DNA of 64,000 bases. It comes from Flavobacterium sp. (lineage in GTDB: Bacteria > Bacteroidota > Bacteroidia > Flavobacteriales > Flavobacteriaceae). The translations under genes were made by a program, and so were the position numbers. The notes beneath the pieces are model-generated. The model did not search any database. It was not told the origin of the DNA and was given only the letters and a program-made list of their open reading frames with translations. The number at the start of each line of letters is the position of its first letter. Positions within the stretch are counted from its first letter, which is position 1. The stretch is from contig JAGOAF010000002.1 in the NCBI GenBank assembly GCA_017984035.1, positions 1 to 64,000 on the forward strand, written 5' to 3'. Shown piece by piece: positions 45,531-56,517 of this stretch.

Positions 45531-47522
45531 TTATGTAGCTTGTTCTTGTAATTTTTTGATTTCGTCACGCAATTTCGCCGCTTGCATAAAGTCCAATTCT
45601 TTAGCTGCTTTTTCCATTGATTTGCGCTTTTCGCGAATTAATTTATCAATTTCAGTTTTGGATAAATATGCTGTTTCAGCTTCAGCGGCCACATTCAAAG
45701 TATGTCCCAATTCGTATTCGACTAAAGGATTTTTAGTAAAAGCCGAATCTATTTTTTTGTTCAAAGCCTGCGGAACTTGATTGTTTTCCAAGTTGAAATT
45801 TATCTGTTTTGTTCTTCGGTAATTGGTTTCGTCAATTGTCTTTTGCATGCTATCCGTGATTTTATCCGCATACATGATGGCTTTTCCGTTAAGGTTACGT
45901 GCCGCACGTCCAATGGTTTGGGTTAACGAACGATGACTTCGCAAAAAACCTTCTTTATCAGCATCCAAAATGGCAACCAGAGATACTTCAGGCAAGTCCA
46001 ATCCTTCACGCAATAAGTTGACGCCAATCAAAACATCAAAGAGCCCTTTACGCAAATCTTGCATGATTTCAATGCGTTCCAGCGTGTCAACATCAGAATG
46101 AATATAGCGACAACGAATGGATACTTTGGTCAAATATTTGGCTAGTTCTTCTGCCATTCTTTTCGTCAATGTTGTTACCAATACACGTTCGTCTAATTCA
46201 CAACGTTGTTGAATTTCTTCAATTAAATCGTCGATCTGATTCAAACTTGGTCGCACTTCAATAATGGGATCCAATAGACCTGTTGGTCGAATCACTTGTT
46301 CAACAACAACTCCATCTGTTTTTTGCAATTCATAGTCGGCTGGTGTTGCCGATACATAAATCACTTGATTTTGCATTGCTTCAAATTCTTCAAATTTTAA
46401 CGGACGGTTGTCCATAGCAGCAGGTAATCGGAAACCGTATTCCACTAAGTTTTCTTTTCGACTTCGGTCACCGCCATACATAGCATGCACTTGCGACAAG
46501 GTAACATGACTTTCATCTACAACCATTAAAAAGTCTTTTGGAAAATAATCCAATAAGCAGAACGGTCGTGTTCCGGCTTCTCTACCGTCAAGGTAACGAG
46601 AATAATTTTCGATACCTGAGCAATAGCCTAATTCCCGAATCATTTCCAAATCAAAATTGGTTCGTTCTTCAAGACGTTTGGCCTCTAAATGCTTGCCAAT
46701 TTCTTTAAAATAATCAACTTGTTTGACCAAGTCTTGTTGGATTTCCCAAATGGCATTTTGCAACACATCAGGAGAGGTTACAAACATGTTAGCGGGATAT
46801 ATCGTAAGCTGTTTAAACTTCTCTAAAACTTGGGCATTTTTAACATCAAAACTTTCGATCTCTTCGATTTCATCGCCAAAGAAATGAATACGAAAGGCTT
46901 CATCAGCATAACTTGGATATACTTCCACTGTATCGCCTTTTATTCGGAAGGTTCCAGGAGTAAAATCAGCTTCGGTGCGAGCGTATAAACTTTGTACTAA
47001 ACTGTGCAGTAATTTGGTTCTAGATATTTGTTGATCGCGTTCTAAAGCAATCACGTTTTTTTGAAATTCCACGGGATTTCCAATTCCATACAAGCACGAA
47101 ACTGAAGCCACCACCAAAATATCTCTTCGACCGGAAAGTAGGGAAGAGGTAGTGCTTAAACGCATTTTTTCAAGCTCTTCATTGATAGACAAATCTTTTT
47201 CAATAAAAACGCCTGTAACTGGCATAAAAGCTTCAGGTTGGTAGTAATCGTAGTAGGAAACAAAATATTCTACCGCGTTGTTGGGAAAAAACTGTTTGAA
47301 TTCTGAATACAATTGTGCCGCCAAAGTTTTATTGTGTGCCAAAACCAAAGTAGGTCGTTGTACTTCCTGAATGACATTGGCCACCGTAAAAGTTTTACCG
47401 GAACCCGTTACTCCTAATAAAGTTTGAAATTGTTCACCTTCAGTAATTCCACGAGCTAATTTTTCAATAGCTTGCGGTTGGTCGCCTTTGGGTTGGTAAT
47501 CAGATACTACTTGGAAATTCAT
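45531..47522 (-). CDS. uvrB: Excinuclease ABC subunit B
   Basis: UvrB is the damage-verifying helicase-like subunit of nucleotide excision repair. The 663-residue protein has Walker A 'GVTGSGKTF' at residues 37-45, the beta-hairpin 'VSYYDYYQPEAF' that probes the lesion, 'VVDESHVTL' (DEAD-like motif II), the motif VI region 'QTIGRAARNLNGKAIMY', and a C-terminal UVR coiled-coil domain for UvrC binding ('EKAAKELDFMQAAKLRDEI'). The start at 47522 (MNFQVVSDYQ) is chosen over a TTG extension. The epimerase follows after 11 bases. Confidence 0.96.
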   Translation of the reverse strand: MNFQVVSDYQPKGDQPQAIEKLARGITEGEQFQTLLGVTGSGKTFTVANVIQEVQRPTLVLAHNKTLAAQLYSEFKQFFPNNAVEYFVSYYDYYQPEAFMPVTGVFIEKDLSINEELEKMRLSTTSSLLSGRRDILVVASVSCLYGIGNPVEFQKNVIALERDQQISRTKLLHSLVQSLYARTEADFTPGTFRIKGDTVEVYPSYADEAFRIHFFGDEIEEIESFDVKNAQVLEKFKQLTIYPANMFVTSPDVLQNAIWEIQQDLVKQVDYFKEIGKHLEAKRLEERTNFDLEMIRELGYCSGIENYSRYLDGREAGTRPFCLLDYFPKDFLMVVDESHVTLSQVHAMYGGDRSRKENLVEYGFRLPAAMDNRPLKFEEFEAMQNQVIYVSATPADYELQKTDGVVVEQVIRPTGLLDPIIEVRPSLNQIDDLIEEIQQRCELDERVLVTTLTKRMAEELAKYLTKVSIRCRYIHSDVDTLERIEIMQDLRKGLFDVLIGVNLLREGLDLPEVSLVAILDADKEGFLRSHRSLTQTIGRAARNLNGKAIMYADKITDSMQKTIDETNYRRTKQINFNLENNQVPQALNKKIDSAFTKNPLVEYELGHTLNVAAEAETAYLSKTEIDKLIREKRKSMEKAAKELDFMQAAKLRDEIKKLQEQAT

Positions 47523-47602
47523 TTGGTAAAGATACTTAATTCTAATCAAGACTCAAAAGCGGTGAAGCAGTCTATATCGTTGCTAATGAAGTGATTTTAA
47601 AT

Positions 47603-48556
47603 CTAGAATTGCCAACTGTTTTGTTGTTCTGAATTCATAAAAGTCCAAGCTACAAAACGACTTGTTTTTTGGCCTTGAGCCATATTAACTGTTTTTATTT
47701 CGGCAACATTTACTTTACTTAAGGTTTTGTATATAGCTGTAAGATTTTCTTTTTTGGAAACCAATGTGGTAAACCACAAACAGTTCAATGGGTATTTTGC
47801 ACTTTCGTAAATCATTTGTGTGATGAAACGTACTTCACCACCTTCACACCATAATTCGGTATTTTGGCCACCAAAATTAAGTACTGCTGCTTTGGTTTTT
47901 TGTTGCCTTAAATTAGATACTTTTCGAAGGGTTCCTTTGTTGGCCTCTTCTTGCGATTTATGGAAGGGCGGATTACAAATGGTAAAAGCAAATCGATCTT
48001 CGGGCGTGATGATGTTTTTGAAAATGAATCTTGGTTCAGTTTGTAATTGCAAACTAATCACATCAATTAATTGGGGATTATTTTGAATGATTTTTTTGCA
48101 GTTTTGAATGGCATTTTCGTCAATATCGGTTCCCACGAAACTCCAGTTGTAGGTGCTATTTCCAATTATTGGATAAATACAATTGGCACCAATTCCAATA
48201 TCCAAACCTTGAACGGTATTCCCCTGCGGAATGCTCCCTTTATTACTTGAAGCTAACAAATCAGCAATGTAGTGAATGTAATCAGCGCGACCTGGAATAG
48301 GAGGGCAGAGGTAGTTTTTGGGAATATCCCAATTTTGAATTCCAAAATGGAATGCTAATAATACCTTGTTTAAGGTTTTTACTGCTTCGGGATTTGAAAA
48401 ATCAATAGTTTGAACGTTGTGATTATTACTAAAAACAAACGATTTGAGTTCAGCACAAGAATGCATTAATTGGTCAAAATGATAACCTGAATTATCACGA
48501 TTTCGAGGGTGTAAATTTGGTTTTTGTGGACTAATTTCTCCGTGTTCTTTCTTCAT
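47603..48556 (-). CDS. rlmF: 23S rRNA (adenine-1618-N6)-methyltransferase
   Basis: RlmF makes m6A1618 in 23S rRNA. The 317-residue protein starts with the family-specific 'KPNLHPRNRDNSGYHFDQL'. The SAM-binding region is 'VQGLDIGIGANCIYPIIG' and the catalytic N6-adenine motif is 'CNPPFHKSQEEA' near residue 196. The C-terminal 'MAQGQKTSRFVAWTF' is also conserved. Downstream genes on the same strand are uvrB and the epimerase; the 80-base gap leaves the operon question open. Confidence 0.93.
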   Translation of the reverse strand: MKKEHGEISPQKPNLHPRNRDNSGYHFDQLMHSCAELKSFVFSNNHNVQTIDFSNPEAVKTLNKVLLAFHFGIQNWDIPKNYLCPPIPGRADYIHYIADLLASSNKGSIPQGNTVQGLDIGIGANCIYPIIGNSTYNWSFVGTDIDENAIQNCKKIIQNNPQLIDVISLQLQTEPRFIFKNIITPEDRFAFTICNPPFHKSQEEANKGTLRKVSNLRQQKTKAAVLNFGGQNTELWCEGGEVRFITQMIYESAKYPLNCLWFTTLVSKKENLTAIYKTLSKVNVAEIKTVNMAQGQKTSRFVAWTFMNSEQQNSWQF

Positions 48557-48592
48557 TTCGTTGTAAAGATAGGTAATCTGTTTTGGAAAGTT

Positions 48593-49255
48593 TTAATCAA
48601 AACATTCCATAAGGAGTAAATCTCCTTCTTCATGTTCGATGGTTACAATGCCATCTTGTGTTACATGATTACTGCTCCCTGTTCGATAACCAATAGTTAG
48701 GGAATCATTTTGTAGGGGATAAAATAAATTTGAAGAGTGAATTCCAGATACATGGCCAATCGGAATTAAAGAGATTGGGGTATTGGCAGGATACCATTTT
48801 TCGAATTTTTTGGGTAATAAAAATACTTTCGAATGATCATCTAAAATTACAATTTTTAAACGATCGCGATAGCGTGTGATGTTGGTAATATTGGTAATAG
48901 TATGATCGGCTCGTTTTCCTGTTGCCCAAACTACATTAACAGCCGGAATATTGCGTTCAATTAAATAATCAAATGCTTTCTCTAAATCTGTTTTGTTTTG
49001 ATCAGGTGTATGAATAATCTCAATAGGGAATTGTGTTGTTTGGTATTTTTCAGGGTCAAAATCAGCATCAAAATCACCTAATAATACATCTACTTTTACA
49101 TCCAATTCCATCACACGTTCCATAGCAGAATCTAATACAACTACCAGCGGTGACCATTCTAATAACTGCCCTAATAATTCAGGTTGGCAAACCGCACCAT
49201 TGGCTATAATTAAAGCGGGTTCTTGATCGTCTCTAACGATATGATGTGAAGACAT
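48593..49255 (-). CDS. Thiamine diphosphokinase
   Basis: This enzyme transfers pyrophosphate from ATP to thiamine, making the cofactor thiamine diphosphate. The 220-residue protein has the catalytic acidic motif 'LLGDFDADFDPEKY' near residue 58, 'KTDLEKAFDYL', and 'ATGKRADHTITNI' near 110, the equivalent of the GGRxDH motif. The C-terminal beta-domain for thiamine binding is present ('LIPIGHVSGIHS', 'SNHVTQDGIVTIEHEEGDLLL'-type region). No other thiamine gene is adjacent. It lies between rlmF and the DUF4249 gene. Confidence 0.9.
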   Translation of the reverse strand: MSSHHIVRDDQEPALIIANGAVCQPELLGQLLEWSPLVVVLDSAMERVMELDVKVDVLLGDFDADFDPEKYQTTQFPIEIIHTPDQNKTDLEKAFDYLIERNIPAVNVVWATGKRADHTITNITNITRYRDRLKIVILDDHSKVFLLPKKFEKWYPANTPISLIPIGHVSGIHSSNLFYPLQNDSLTIGYRTGSSNHVTQDGIVTIEHEEGDLLLMECFD

Positions 49256-49287
49256 TTTCTACTATATTTAATTTACAAATCGCTAAT

Positions 49288-50109
49288 TTATTTTACGATA
49301 TAATTCACCGTGTCATATTCACTTAATGAAAAATAACCCAATGGAAAATTTTCTTCTTGAGTGGTGTTTATAATGTTTCCTTTCACGGTTGCTGGGGGTG
49401 ATTGAAAGGGTCCACCGCCACCATTACCTGCGATGCTTACTAAAACTGACATATAATTAAAATAGGTTTTAGAAATCCCGTAATGATTGATTTCAATTTT
49501 ATCACCAGATTTAATTTTGTCATTCTGTGAAATACTAAAAAATTCATTGCCATTAAAGTATACATCTTCATCTGTGTAAAAATTAGATGTTACTTGGGAA
49601 GAGTAGGTATACCGGTAGAGGTAATAATTTTTTTTAGCAGCAGGGTCGATAAAATGGGCTTTAAGTTCTATGCTTTTTCCGTCAAACCCACCATTATTGT
49701 TTTGTTCTACTTTCAGTATTTTAGCAACAGGTTGCATTATTTCTTGTGCAGTATAGGTGTTTCCTTTGTATTGAATGGACAATCGATAGGTTTCACCAAT
49801 TACGGGATTAAAATTAGCACATTTATATTCTCCTGTATTGGGTACTTCTATAAAATTAAAATTTTGATTAGCACTATTTTGCACGATAACTATTGCACCG
49901 TTTGCACTATTTTCAGTAGCACTATAAAAGTCAGTTGTGGTGCTTAGTTTTATTTTTTGAGTAGTTCCAAGACTACCTTTTTTCCATGTCAATGCAGCTT
50001 CAATGACTAATTTTGGGGGAGCAGTATCTAATTGTAATGGAATCACTTCTTCACAACTAAAAAACGAAAAACAACTCAGTATAATTGCTGATAAATATAG
50101 TTTTCTCAT
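49288..50109 (-). CDS. DUF4249-family lipoprotein
   Basis: This 273-residue lipoprotein has lipobox FFSC (MRKLYLSAIILSCFSFFSC). The mature part starts 'EEVIPLQLDTAPPKLVIEA', the normal opening of DUF4249, and contains beta-sandwich-like segments ('GETYRLSIQYKGNTYTA'). DUF4249 proteins regularly follow TonB-dependent receptors in Bacteroidetes, as here with a five-base gap. A role as surface-exposed or periplasmic partner of the receptor is inferred. The ligand is unknown. Confidence 0.87.
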   Translation of the reverse strand: MRKLYLSAIILSCFSFFSCEEVIPLQLDTAPPKLVIEAALTWKKGSLGTTQKIKLSTTTDFYSATENSANGAIVIVQNSANQNFNFIEVPNTGEYKCANFNPVIGETYRLSIQYKGNTYTAQEIMQPVAKILKVEQNNNGGFDGKSIELKAHFIDPAAKKNYYLYRYTYSSQVTSNFYTDEDVYFNGNEFFSISQNDKIKSGDKIEINHYGISKTYFNYMSVLVSIAGNGGGGPFQSPPATVKGNIINTTQEENFPLGYFSLSEYDTVNYIVK

Positions 50110-50114
50110 GATAT

Positions 50115-52511
50115 TTAATATTTAAAATTATAACTAACGGCTGGAACCATTCCGAAAATAGATGTTTTCACTGCTTCATTATTTCCAGTATCACTATTTT
50201 GTCTAAAGTTAATGGCAGCAGCATTTTTCCGATTATACAAATTGTAAATACTAAATACCCATTCTCCTTTCCAGTTTCGGTTATTATTTTTTCTTGGGGT
50301 CAAAGTTGCCGATATGTCCAAATGATGGTAAGTGGGCAAACGATTTTCATTTCGTAATCCATAACTTGGAATTGTAATTCCAAGATATTGGTATTGTCCG
50401 TTTGGATAGGTAACTGGCTGGCCAGATTGTAAAGCGAAATTAGCGCCAAAGGACCATTTTTCATTTAATAAATACGAACTGGTTACGGCTAAATTGTGCA
50501 ATTTATCATAGGCCGAATTGTACCATTGACCATTATTAATTCCTGTTTCAATAATTGTTCTCCCTGGAGTTTGTTGTTCAGAGCGTGATAATGTATAGGA
50601 AATCCAACCGTTGAGACGGCCTTCATTTTTTTTCAACATGACTTCTAATCCATATGATCTCATTTGTCCATTTAAAATAACTTGTTCCAAAGCATTATTG
50701 GCAATCAAGTCGGCTCCATCAATATAATCAATTCGGTTTTGTACTTTTTTATAATACGTTTCTACCTCTAATGAATACAAATCATTTTTAAAATTTGTGA
50801 AATACCCTAATGCCACCTGATCCGCTATTTGGGGTTTAATGAATGCATCACTGGGTGTCCAAACATCCAGAGGAGTTGGAGAAGAAGTATTGGAGACCAA
50901 TTGAAGGTATTGAACCATTCGATTGTAACTCGCTTTTATGGATTGTTTGTCATTCAATTGGTAGACGGCAGAAAAACGGGGTTCTAAATAGTTGTAGCTT
51001 TTCATTACCTCATTTTTATCAAATGTGGTTTTGCCAATTGGGCTTGCTTTCTCATAAATCTGAAGCTCTGGATTAAATACAACCGGATTATTATTTGCGT
51101 AGACATTTAAATCGGATTGTCCTAAACGGTAAAACAAACTATAACGCAATCCATACGAAATTGAAAATTCTGAGCTAAGTTCTTGATCGGCATTGATATA
51201 TATAGCGGGTTCAAAAGCATACTTTTTATCCAATTGCGAAAAGTTAATTCCCGAGTTGCTATCGGATGGTTTTATGATGCCAGGATTGAAATCATAATAA
51301 ATAGCATTGAGTCCATAATTGAGTTTAAAACGATCCGAAATATAGTTTTTGAAATCGTATTTAATATTGTAATTCTTTATACCCGAATCCCATTTGAACC
51401 CAACAAAATCAAGATCTAGTCCGTAATAATAATCGGAATAAATTAAAGATAGATTGGAAAAAAGTTTGTTAGAAAACAGATGATTCCATCTTAGATTTAG
51501 TGTGGAGTTTCCATAAATATTAGTAAAACTATTGGCTAAGCTAAAAACATCTCGGCCAAAGTATCCAGACAAAAACAAATTATTATTAGGGTTGATTTTA
51601 TAACTAAGTTTGGTGTTTAAATCATAGAAATAAGCGGTATTATCTTTTTGATCTTCAGAAAATTTTAGAAATAAATGCGCATAAGAACTTCGACCTCCAA
51701 TTAAAAAGGAACCCTTATCTTTTACCAAAGGGCCTTCAAGTAATAACCGACTTGAAATTAATCCAATTCCTCCATTGGTACTGAATTTTTTGCTATTACC
51801 ATCTTTTTGATAAATATCTAAAACAGAAGCAGCCCTACCACCAAAACGGGCTGGAATACCTCCTTTGTATAATTTTAAATCTTTTATGGCATCGGGGTTA
51901 AAAACAGAGAAAAATCCAAATACGTGTGACGAATTAAAAATAGTGGCTTCGTCTAGAAGTATTAAGTTTTGATCGGCACCACCGCCGCGAACATTGAATC
52001 CAGAAGCACCTTCGCCAGCATTTGTTACACCAGGAAGTAATAAGATTGATTTTAGCACATCAACTTCTCCAAGTACAACAGGCATTCTTTTTATCGCCGA
52101 AATTGAAAGTTTATTGACACTCATTTCGGGTTTTCGAATATCTGTTATTGATTTGTTATCTTTAATAATAACTTCCTTCAGCGTGGTTTCTGTTGTGAAA
52201 AGTTTGAAGTTTGTTTTAGTATTCTGTTCTAATACTATTTTCTCTTCAAGTGAGGTATACCCCATATAGCTAATTTGAATAGTGTAGGAGCCTTTTGGAA
52301 TAGTAATGGAGTAAAAACCATATTCATTAGTAGTTATTCCTGTTTTTAATTCAGGTATAAATAAATTGACACCAATTAATGTTTCATTGCTATTGCTGTC
52401 GCTAATAGTTCCACTTAAAGTAAATTTTTCCTGAGCAGTTGCGGTAAAGCAACAAAAAAAGAGGCAAAGGAGTAGGCTAATTTTTTTTGAAATCATAATT
52501 TGATTTTTCAT
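50115..52511 (-). CDS. TonB-dependent receptor with carboxypeptidase-like domain
   Basis: This 798-residue outer-membrane receptor has a signal peptide that ends near 'FTATAQ'. A carboxypeptidase-like regulatory domain follows ('TLSGTISDSNSNETLIGVN', about residues 25-110), then the plug ('LPGVTNAGEGASGFNVRGGG', 'DQNLILLDEATIFNSSHV'), and a barrel ending in an aromatic residue ('VPAVSYNFKY'), as needed for Bam insertion. The start is set at 52511; 52496 is an alternative that still keeps the signal peptide. It forms a two-gene operon with the DUF4249 lipoprotein. No SusD is present, so it is not a typical glycan-uptake pair. Peptide, metal-chelate or other ligands are possible. Confidence 0.92.
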   Translation of the reverse strand: MKNQIMISKKISLLLCLFFCCFTATAQEKFTLSGTISDSNSNETLIGVNLFIPELKTGITTNEYGFYSITIPKGSYTIQISYMGYTSLEEKIVLEQNTKTNFKLFTTETTLKEVIIKDNKSITDIRKPEMSVNKLSISAIKRMPVVLGEVDVLKSILLLPGVTNAGEGASGFNVRGGGADQNLILLDEATIFNSSHVFGFFSVFNPDAIKDLKLYKGGIPARFGGRAASVLDIYQKDGNSKKFSTNGGIGLISSRLLLEGPLVKDKGSFLIGGRSSYAHLFLKFSEDQKDNTAYFYDLNTKLSYKINPNNNLFLSGYFGRDVFSLANSFTNIYGNSTLNLRWNHLFSNKLFSNLSLIYSDYYYGLDLDFVGFKWDSGIKNYNIKYDFKNYISDRFKLNYGLNAIYYDFNPGIIKPSDSNSGINFSQLDKKYAFEPAIYINADQELSSEFSISYGLRYSLFYRLGQSDLNVYANNNPVVFNPELQIYEKASPIGKTTFDKNEVMKSYNYLEPRFSAVYQLNDKQSIKASYNRMVQYLQLVSNTSSPTPLDVWTPSDAFIKPQIADQVALGYFTNFKNDLYSLEVETYYKKVQNRIDYIDGADLIANNALEQVILNGQMRSYGLEVMLKKNEGRLNGWISYTLSRSEQQTPGRTIIETGINNGQWYNSAYDKLHNLAVTSSYLLNEKWSFGANFALQSGQPVTYPNGQYQYLGITIPSYGLRNENRLPTYHHLDISATLTPRKNNNRNWKGEWVFSIYNLYNRKNAAAINFRQNSDTGNNEAVKTSIFGMVPAVSYNFKY

Positions 52512-52571
52512 TTGAATCCGATACAAATTTCATTAAAAGTTATTACAAATAATGAAATGAAACGTTAAAAT

Positions 52572-52602
52572 AAAAAAAGGCAACTGAATTAGTTGCCTTT
52601 TT
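52572..52602 (-). terminator. Intrinsic terminator after icd
   Basis: AAAGGCAACT-gaatt-AGTTGCCTTT; on the minus strand the stem runs into seven T. Confidence 0.9.
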
Positions 52603-52625
52603 AAAATATTTCATACCAAAAGTAA

Positions 52626-54911
<2,286 letters not shown>

Positions 54912-54920
54912 TTAGCGGGG

Positions 54921-54928
54921 CAAATATA
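54921..54928 (-). promoter_or_regulatory. Predicted -7 element of icd
   Basis: The minus strand reads TATATTTG, 72 bases before the ATG at 54848, giving a fairly long untranslated leader. Confidence 0.6.
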
Positions 54929-55064
54929 GGAAAATCAGATGTAAAAATAAGTCGTAGGACTGGATAAAAACGAATATTTAAAGGGATTAAACACCTTATT
55001 TGCAAATTGTTATTTTTAGGGTGGTAAAATTCCTAAATTGAGAATTTTAAGCTCATTTTATGAC

Positions 55065-55095
55065 AAAAAAAAGTCCCACATTGTGGGACTTTTTT
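55065..55095 (-). terminator. Intrinsic terminator after rplS
   Basis: AAAAAGTCCCACA-TTGTGGGACTTTTT is an almost continuous stem. On the minus strand it follows the rplS stop by about 16 bases and ends the trmD-rplS unit. Confidence 0.9.
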
Positions 55096-55110
55096 AAAAT
55101 GAAGAAGATA

Positions 55111-55464
55111 TTAGAATCTTCTTTTATCTTTAATTTTTGCTTTTTTACCAGTAAGTTCTCTGAAGTAGAAAATTCTAGCTCTACGTACAGCACCTTTCTT
55201 ATTGATTTCGATTTTTTGCAAAGCTGGTAAGTTAACTGGGAAGATACGCTCAACTCCAATTGCTCCAGACATTTTACGAATAGTAAAAGTTTCTGTGTTT
55301 CCAGAACCTCTTCTTTGAATTACTACTCCTTTAAAAAACTGAGTTCTAGTTTTTTCACCCTCTTTAATTTCGTAGAAAACTGTAATTGTGTCTCCAGCTC
55401 CGAAATCTGGGAAATCTTTTCTTGTTACAAATTCGTCTTTAACGAATTTCATTAAATCTGCCAT
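55111..55464 (-). CDS. rplS: 50S ribosomal protein L19
   Basis: L19 sits at the interface of the 30S and 50S subunits. The 117-residue protein has the SH3-like core 'FPDFGAGDTITVFYEIKEGEK' in part, then 'FKGVVIQRRGSG', 'FTIRKMSGAIGVERIFP' and the basic C-terminus 'KKGAVRRARIFYFRELTGKKA', all standard. It lies 124 bases after trmD. That gap contains a promoter-like sequence and a GC-rich, foldable segment, a candidate autoregulatory leader. Confidence 0.97.
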   Translation of the reverse strand: MADLMKFVKDEFVTRKDFPDFGAGDTITVFYEIKEGEKTRTQFFKGVVIQRRGSGNTETFTIRKMSGAIGVERIFPVNLPALQKIEINKKGAVRRARIFYFRELTGKKAKIKDKRRF

Positions 55465-55492
55465 GATAATTTTAATTATGGTTTAATATAGA

Positions 55493-55536
55493 GCAACATT
55501 CACGGTTCTCGCCAGAGGTTGGTCTAATGCGGCTGC
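55493..55536 (-). ncRNA. Candidate L19 mRNA leader (cis-regulatory RNA)
   Basis: A relatively GC-rich segment stands out in the AT-rich trmD-rplS gap. On the minus strand its 5' end GCAGC (55536-55532) can pair with GTTGC (55497-55493), with one G-U pair. Inside is a short CCA-acctc-TGG hairpin (55522-55512). A promoter-like TAATTTCG (55543-55536) would place the transcript start at the beginning of the first arm. I recall a described L19 leader class in Flavobacteria, and the position fits. A covariance-model search would decide. Confidence 0.5.
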
Positions 55537-55588
55537 GAAATTAATTATAAATTTTGAATATTAAAGAAAAAAACAAAAAAATATTACA

Positions 55589-56266
55589 TTAACCTTCTAG
55601 TAAGTCGGGGCGACGGTTTTTAGTATGCTCGTAGGCCTTGTCTTCACGCCATTGATCGATCTTGGCAAAATTACCACTAGTTAAGACTTCGGGTACTTTC
55701 CATCCTTTATAATCGGCAGGGCGAGTGTAAATAGGACCGGATAACAATCCGTCTTGAAAACTGTCGGTTAGGGCAGAGGTTTCATCGCTCAATACACCTG
55801 GAATTAATCGGATTAATGCATCTGAAAGTACTAAAGCACCTAATTCTCCTCCGCTCAAAACATAATCTCCAATGGAAATTTCTTTGGTAATGAAATGATC
55901 GCGCACCCGTTGATCAACTCCTTTATAGTGACCACATAAAATAATAATGTTGTCATACATGGACATGGTATTCGCCATTTTTTGATTTAGCGTTTCGCCA
56001 TCGGGTGACATATAGATAATTTCGTCATATTCTCGTTCACTTTTTAAGTGTGTTATACAGTCATCTATGGGTTGTACTGTCATGACCATTCCAGCGCCAC
56101 CGCCAAAAGGATAATCATCAACGCTTTTCTGTTTATTTGTTGTATAGTCACGTAAATTATGAAAGTGAACTTCTACCAAACCTTTGTCGATAGCACGTTT
56201 CATAATAGAAGCTTCAAAAGGGCTTCGTAATAATTCAGGAAGAACGGTGATAATGTCTATGCGCAT
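55589..56266 (-). CDS. trmD: tRNA (guanine-37-N1)-methyltransferase
   Basis: TrmD makes m1G37 next to the anticodon and prevents frameshifts. The 225-residue SPOUT enzyme begins '[13 protein letters not shown]' and has '[15 protein letters not shown]' near residue 52, '[10 protein letters not shown]', '[17 protein letters not shown]' and the knot motif '[18 protein letters not shown]' near 130, which binds SAM. The C-terminal domain is complete. In many bacteria trmD lies in rpsP-rimM-trmD-rplS. Here only the trmD-rplS part is kept, with its own promoter. Confidence 0.97.
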   Translation of the reverse strand: MRIDIITVLPELLRSPFEASIMKRAIDKGLVEVHFHNLRDYTTNKQKSVDDYPFGGGAGMVMTVQPIDDCITHLKSEREYDEIIYMSPDGETLNQKMANTMSMYDNIIILCGHYKGVDQRVRDHFITKEISIGDYVLSGGELGALVLSDALIRLIPGVLSDETSALTDSFQDGLLSGPIYTRPADYKGWKVPEVLTSGNFAKIDQWREDKAYEHTKNRRPDLLEG

Positions 56267-56289
56267 TTTTATAAAATAGTTGGAACGGT

Positions 56290-56321
56290 CAAAGGTACAA
56301 AGTTTAAAGTATTTTTTGCAA
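56290..56321 (-). promoter_or_regulatory. Predicted promoter of trmD
   Basis: On the minus strand, TTG (56321-56319), 21 bases, then TACCTTTG (56297-56290). The ATG is 23 bases downstream. Confidence 0.72.
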
Positions 56322-56348
56322 TGAATATGTGGTGTAAAATTAGTCGTT

Positions 56349-56454
56349 GCGTGAGGGATGGAAGCGACATCCTTTTTAATTAGCTATGATTCTCCTAGCT
56401 AATTAAAAAGATAAAGCGCACAGCCCGACCGAAGCTAGTGCGGAGGGCACGCCC
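56349..56454. repeat. Structured intergenic element (probable dispersed Flavobacterium repeat)
   Basis: This element fills most of the gap between trmD and the immunophilin gene. Part 1 (56349-56372) reads GCGTGAGGGATGGAAG followed by CGACATCC, where GGAT and ATCC can pair. Part 2 is a perfect 15-bp inverted repeat (56372-56386 / 56396-56410) with a 9-base loop. Part 3 (56411-56454) contains CAGCCCGACCGAAGC and GTGCGGAGGGCACGCCC, with CGCAC/GTGCG and GCCC/GGGC pairings that exclude each other. From memory, sequences with these outer blocks and a variable central stem are scattered through Flavobacterium genomes between genes. There is no ORF. The function is unknown. Confidence 0.7.
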
Positions 56455-56463
56455 AAGAAGTTT

Positions 56464-56494
56464 TTGTCAGTTATATAATATTGTTGTAATTTTG
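56464..56494 (+). promoter_or_regulatory. Predicted promoter of the cyclophilin-FKBP gene
   Basis: TTG (56464-56466), exactly 20 bases, then TAATTTTG (56487-56494). The ATG is at 56518. The structured element ends nine bases before the TTG. Confidence 0.75.
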
Positions 56495-56517
56495 CGCTTC
56501 AATAAAAATCAACAACA

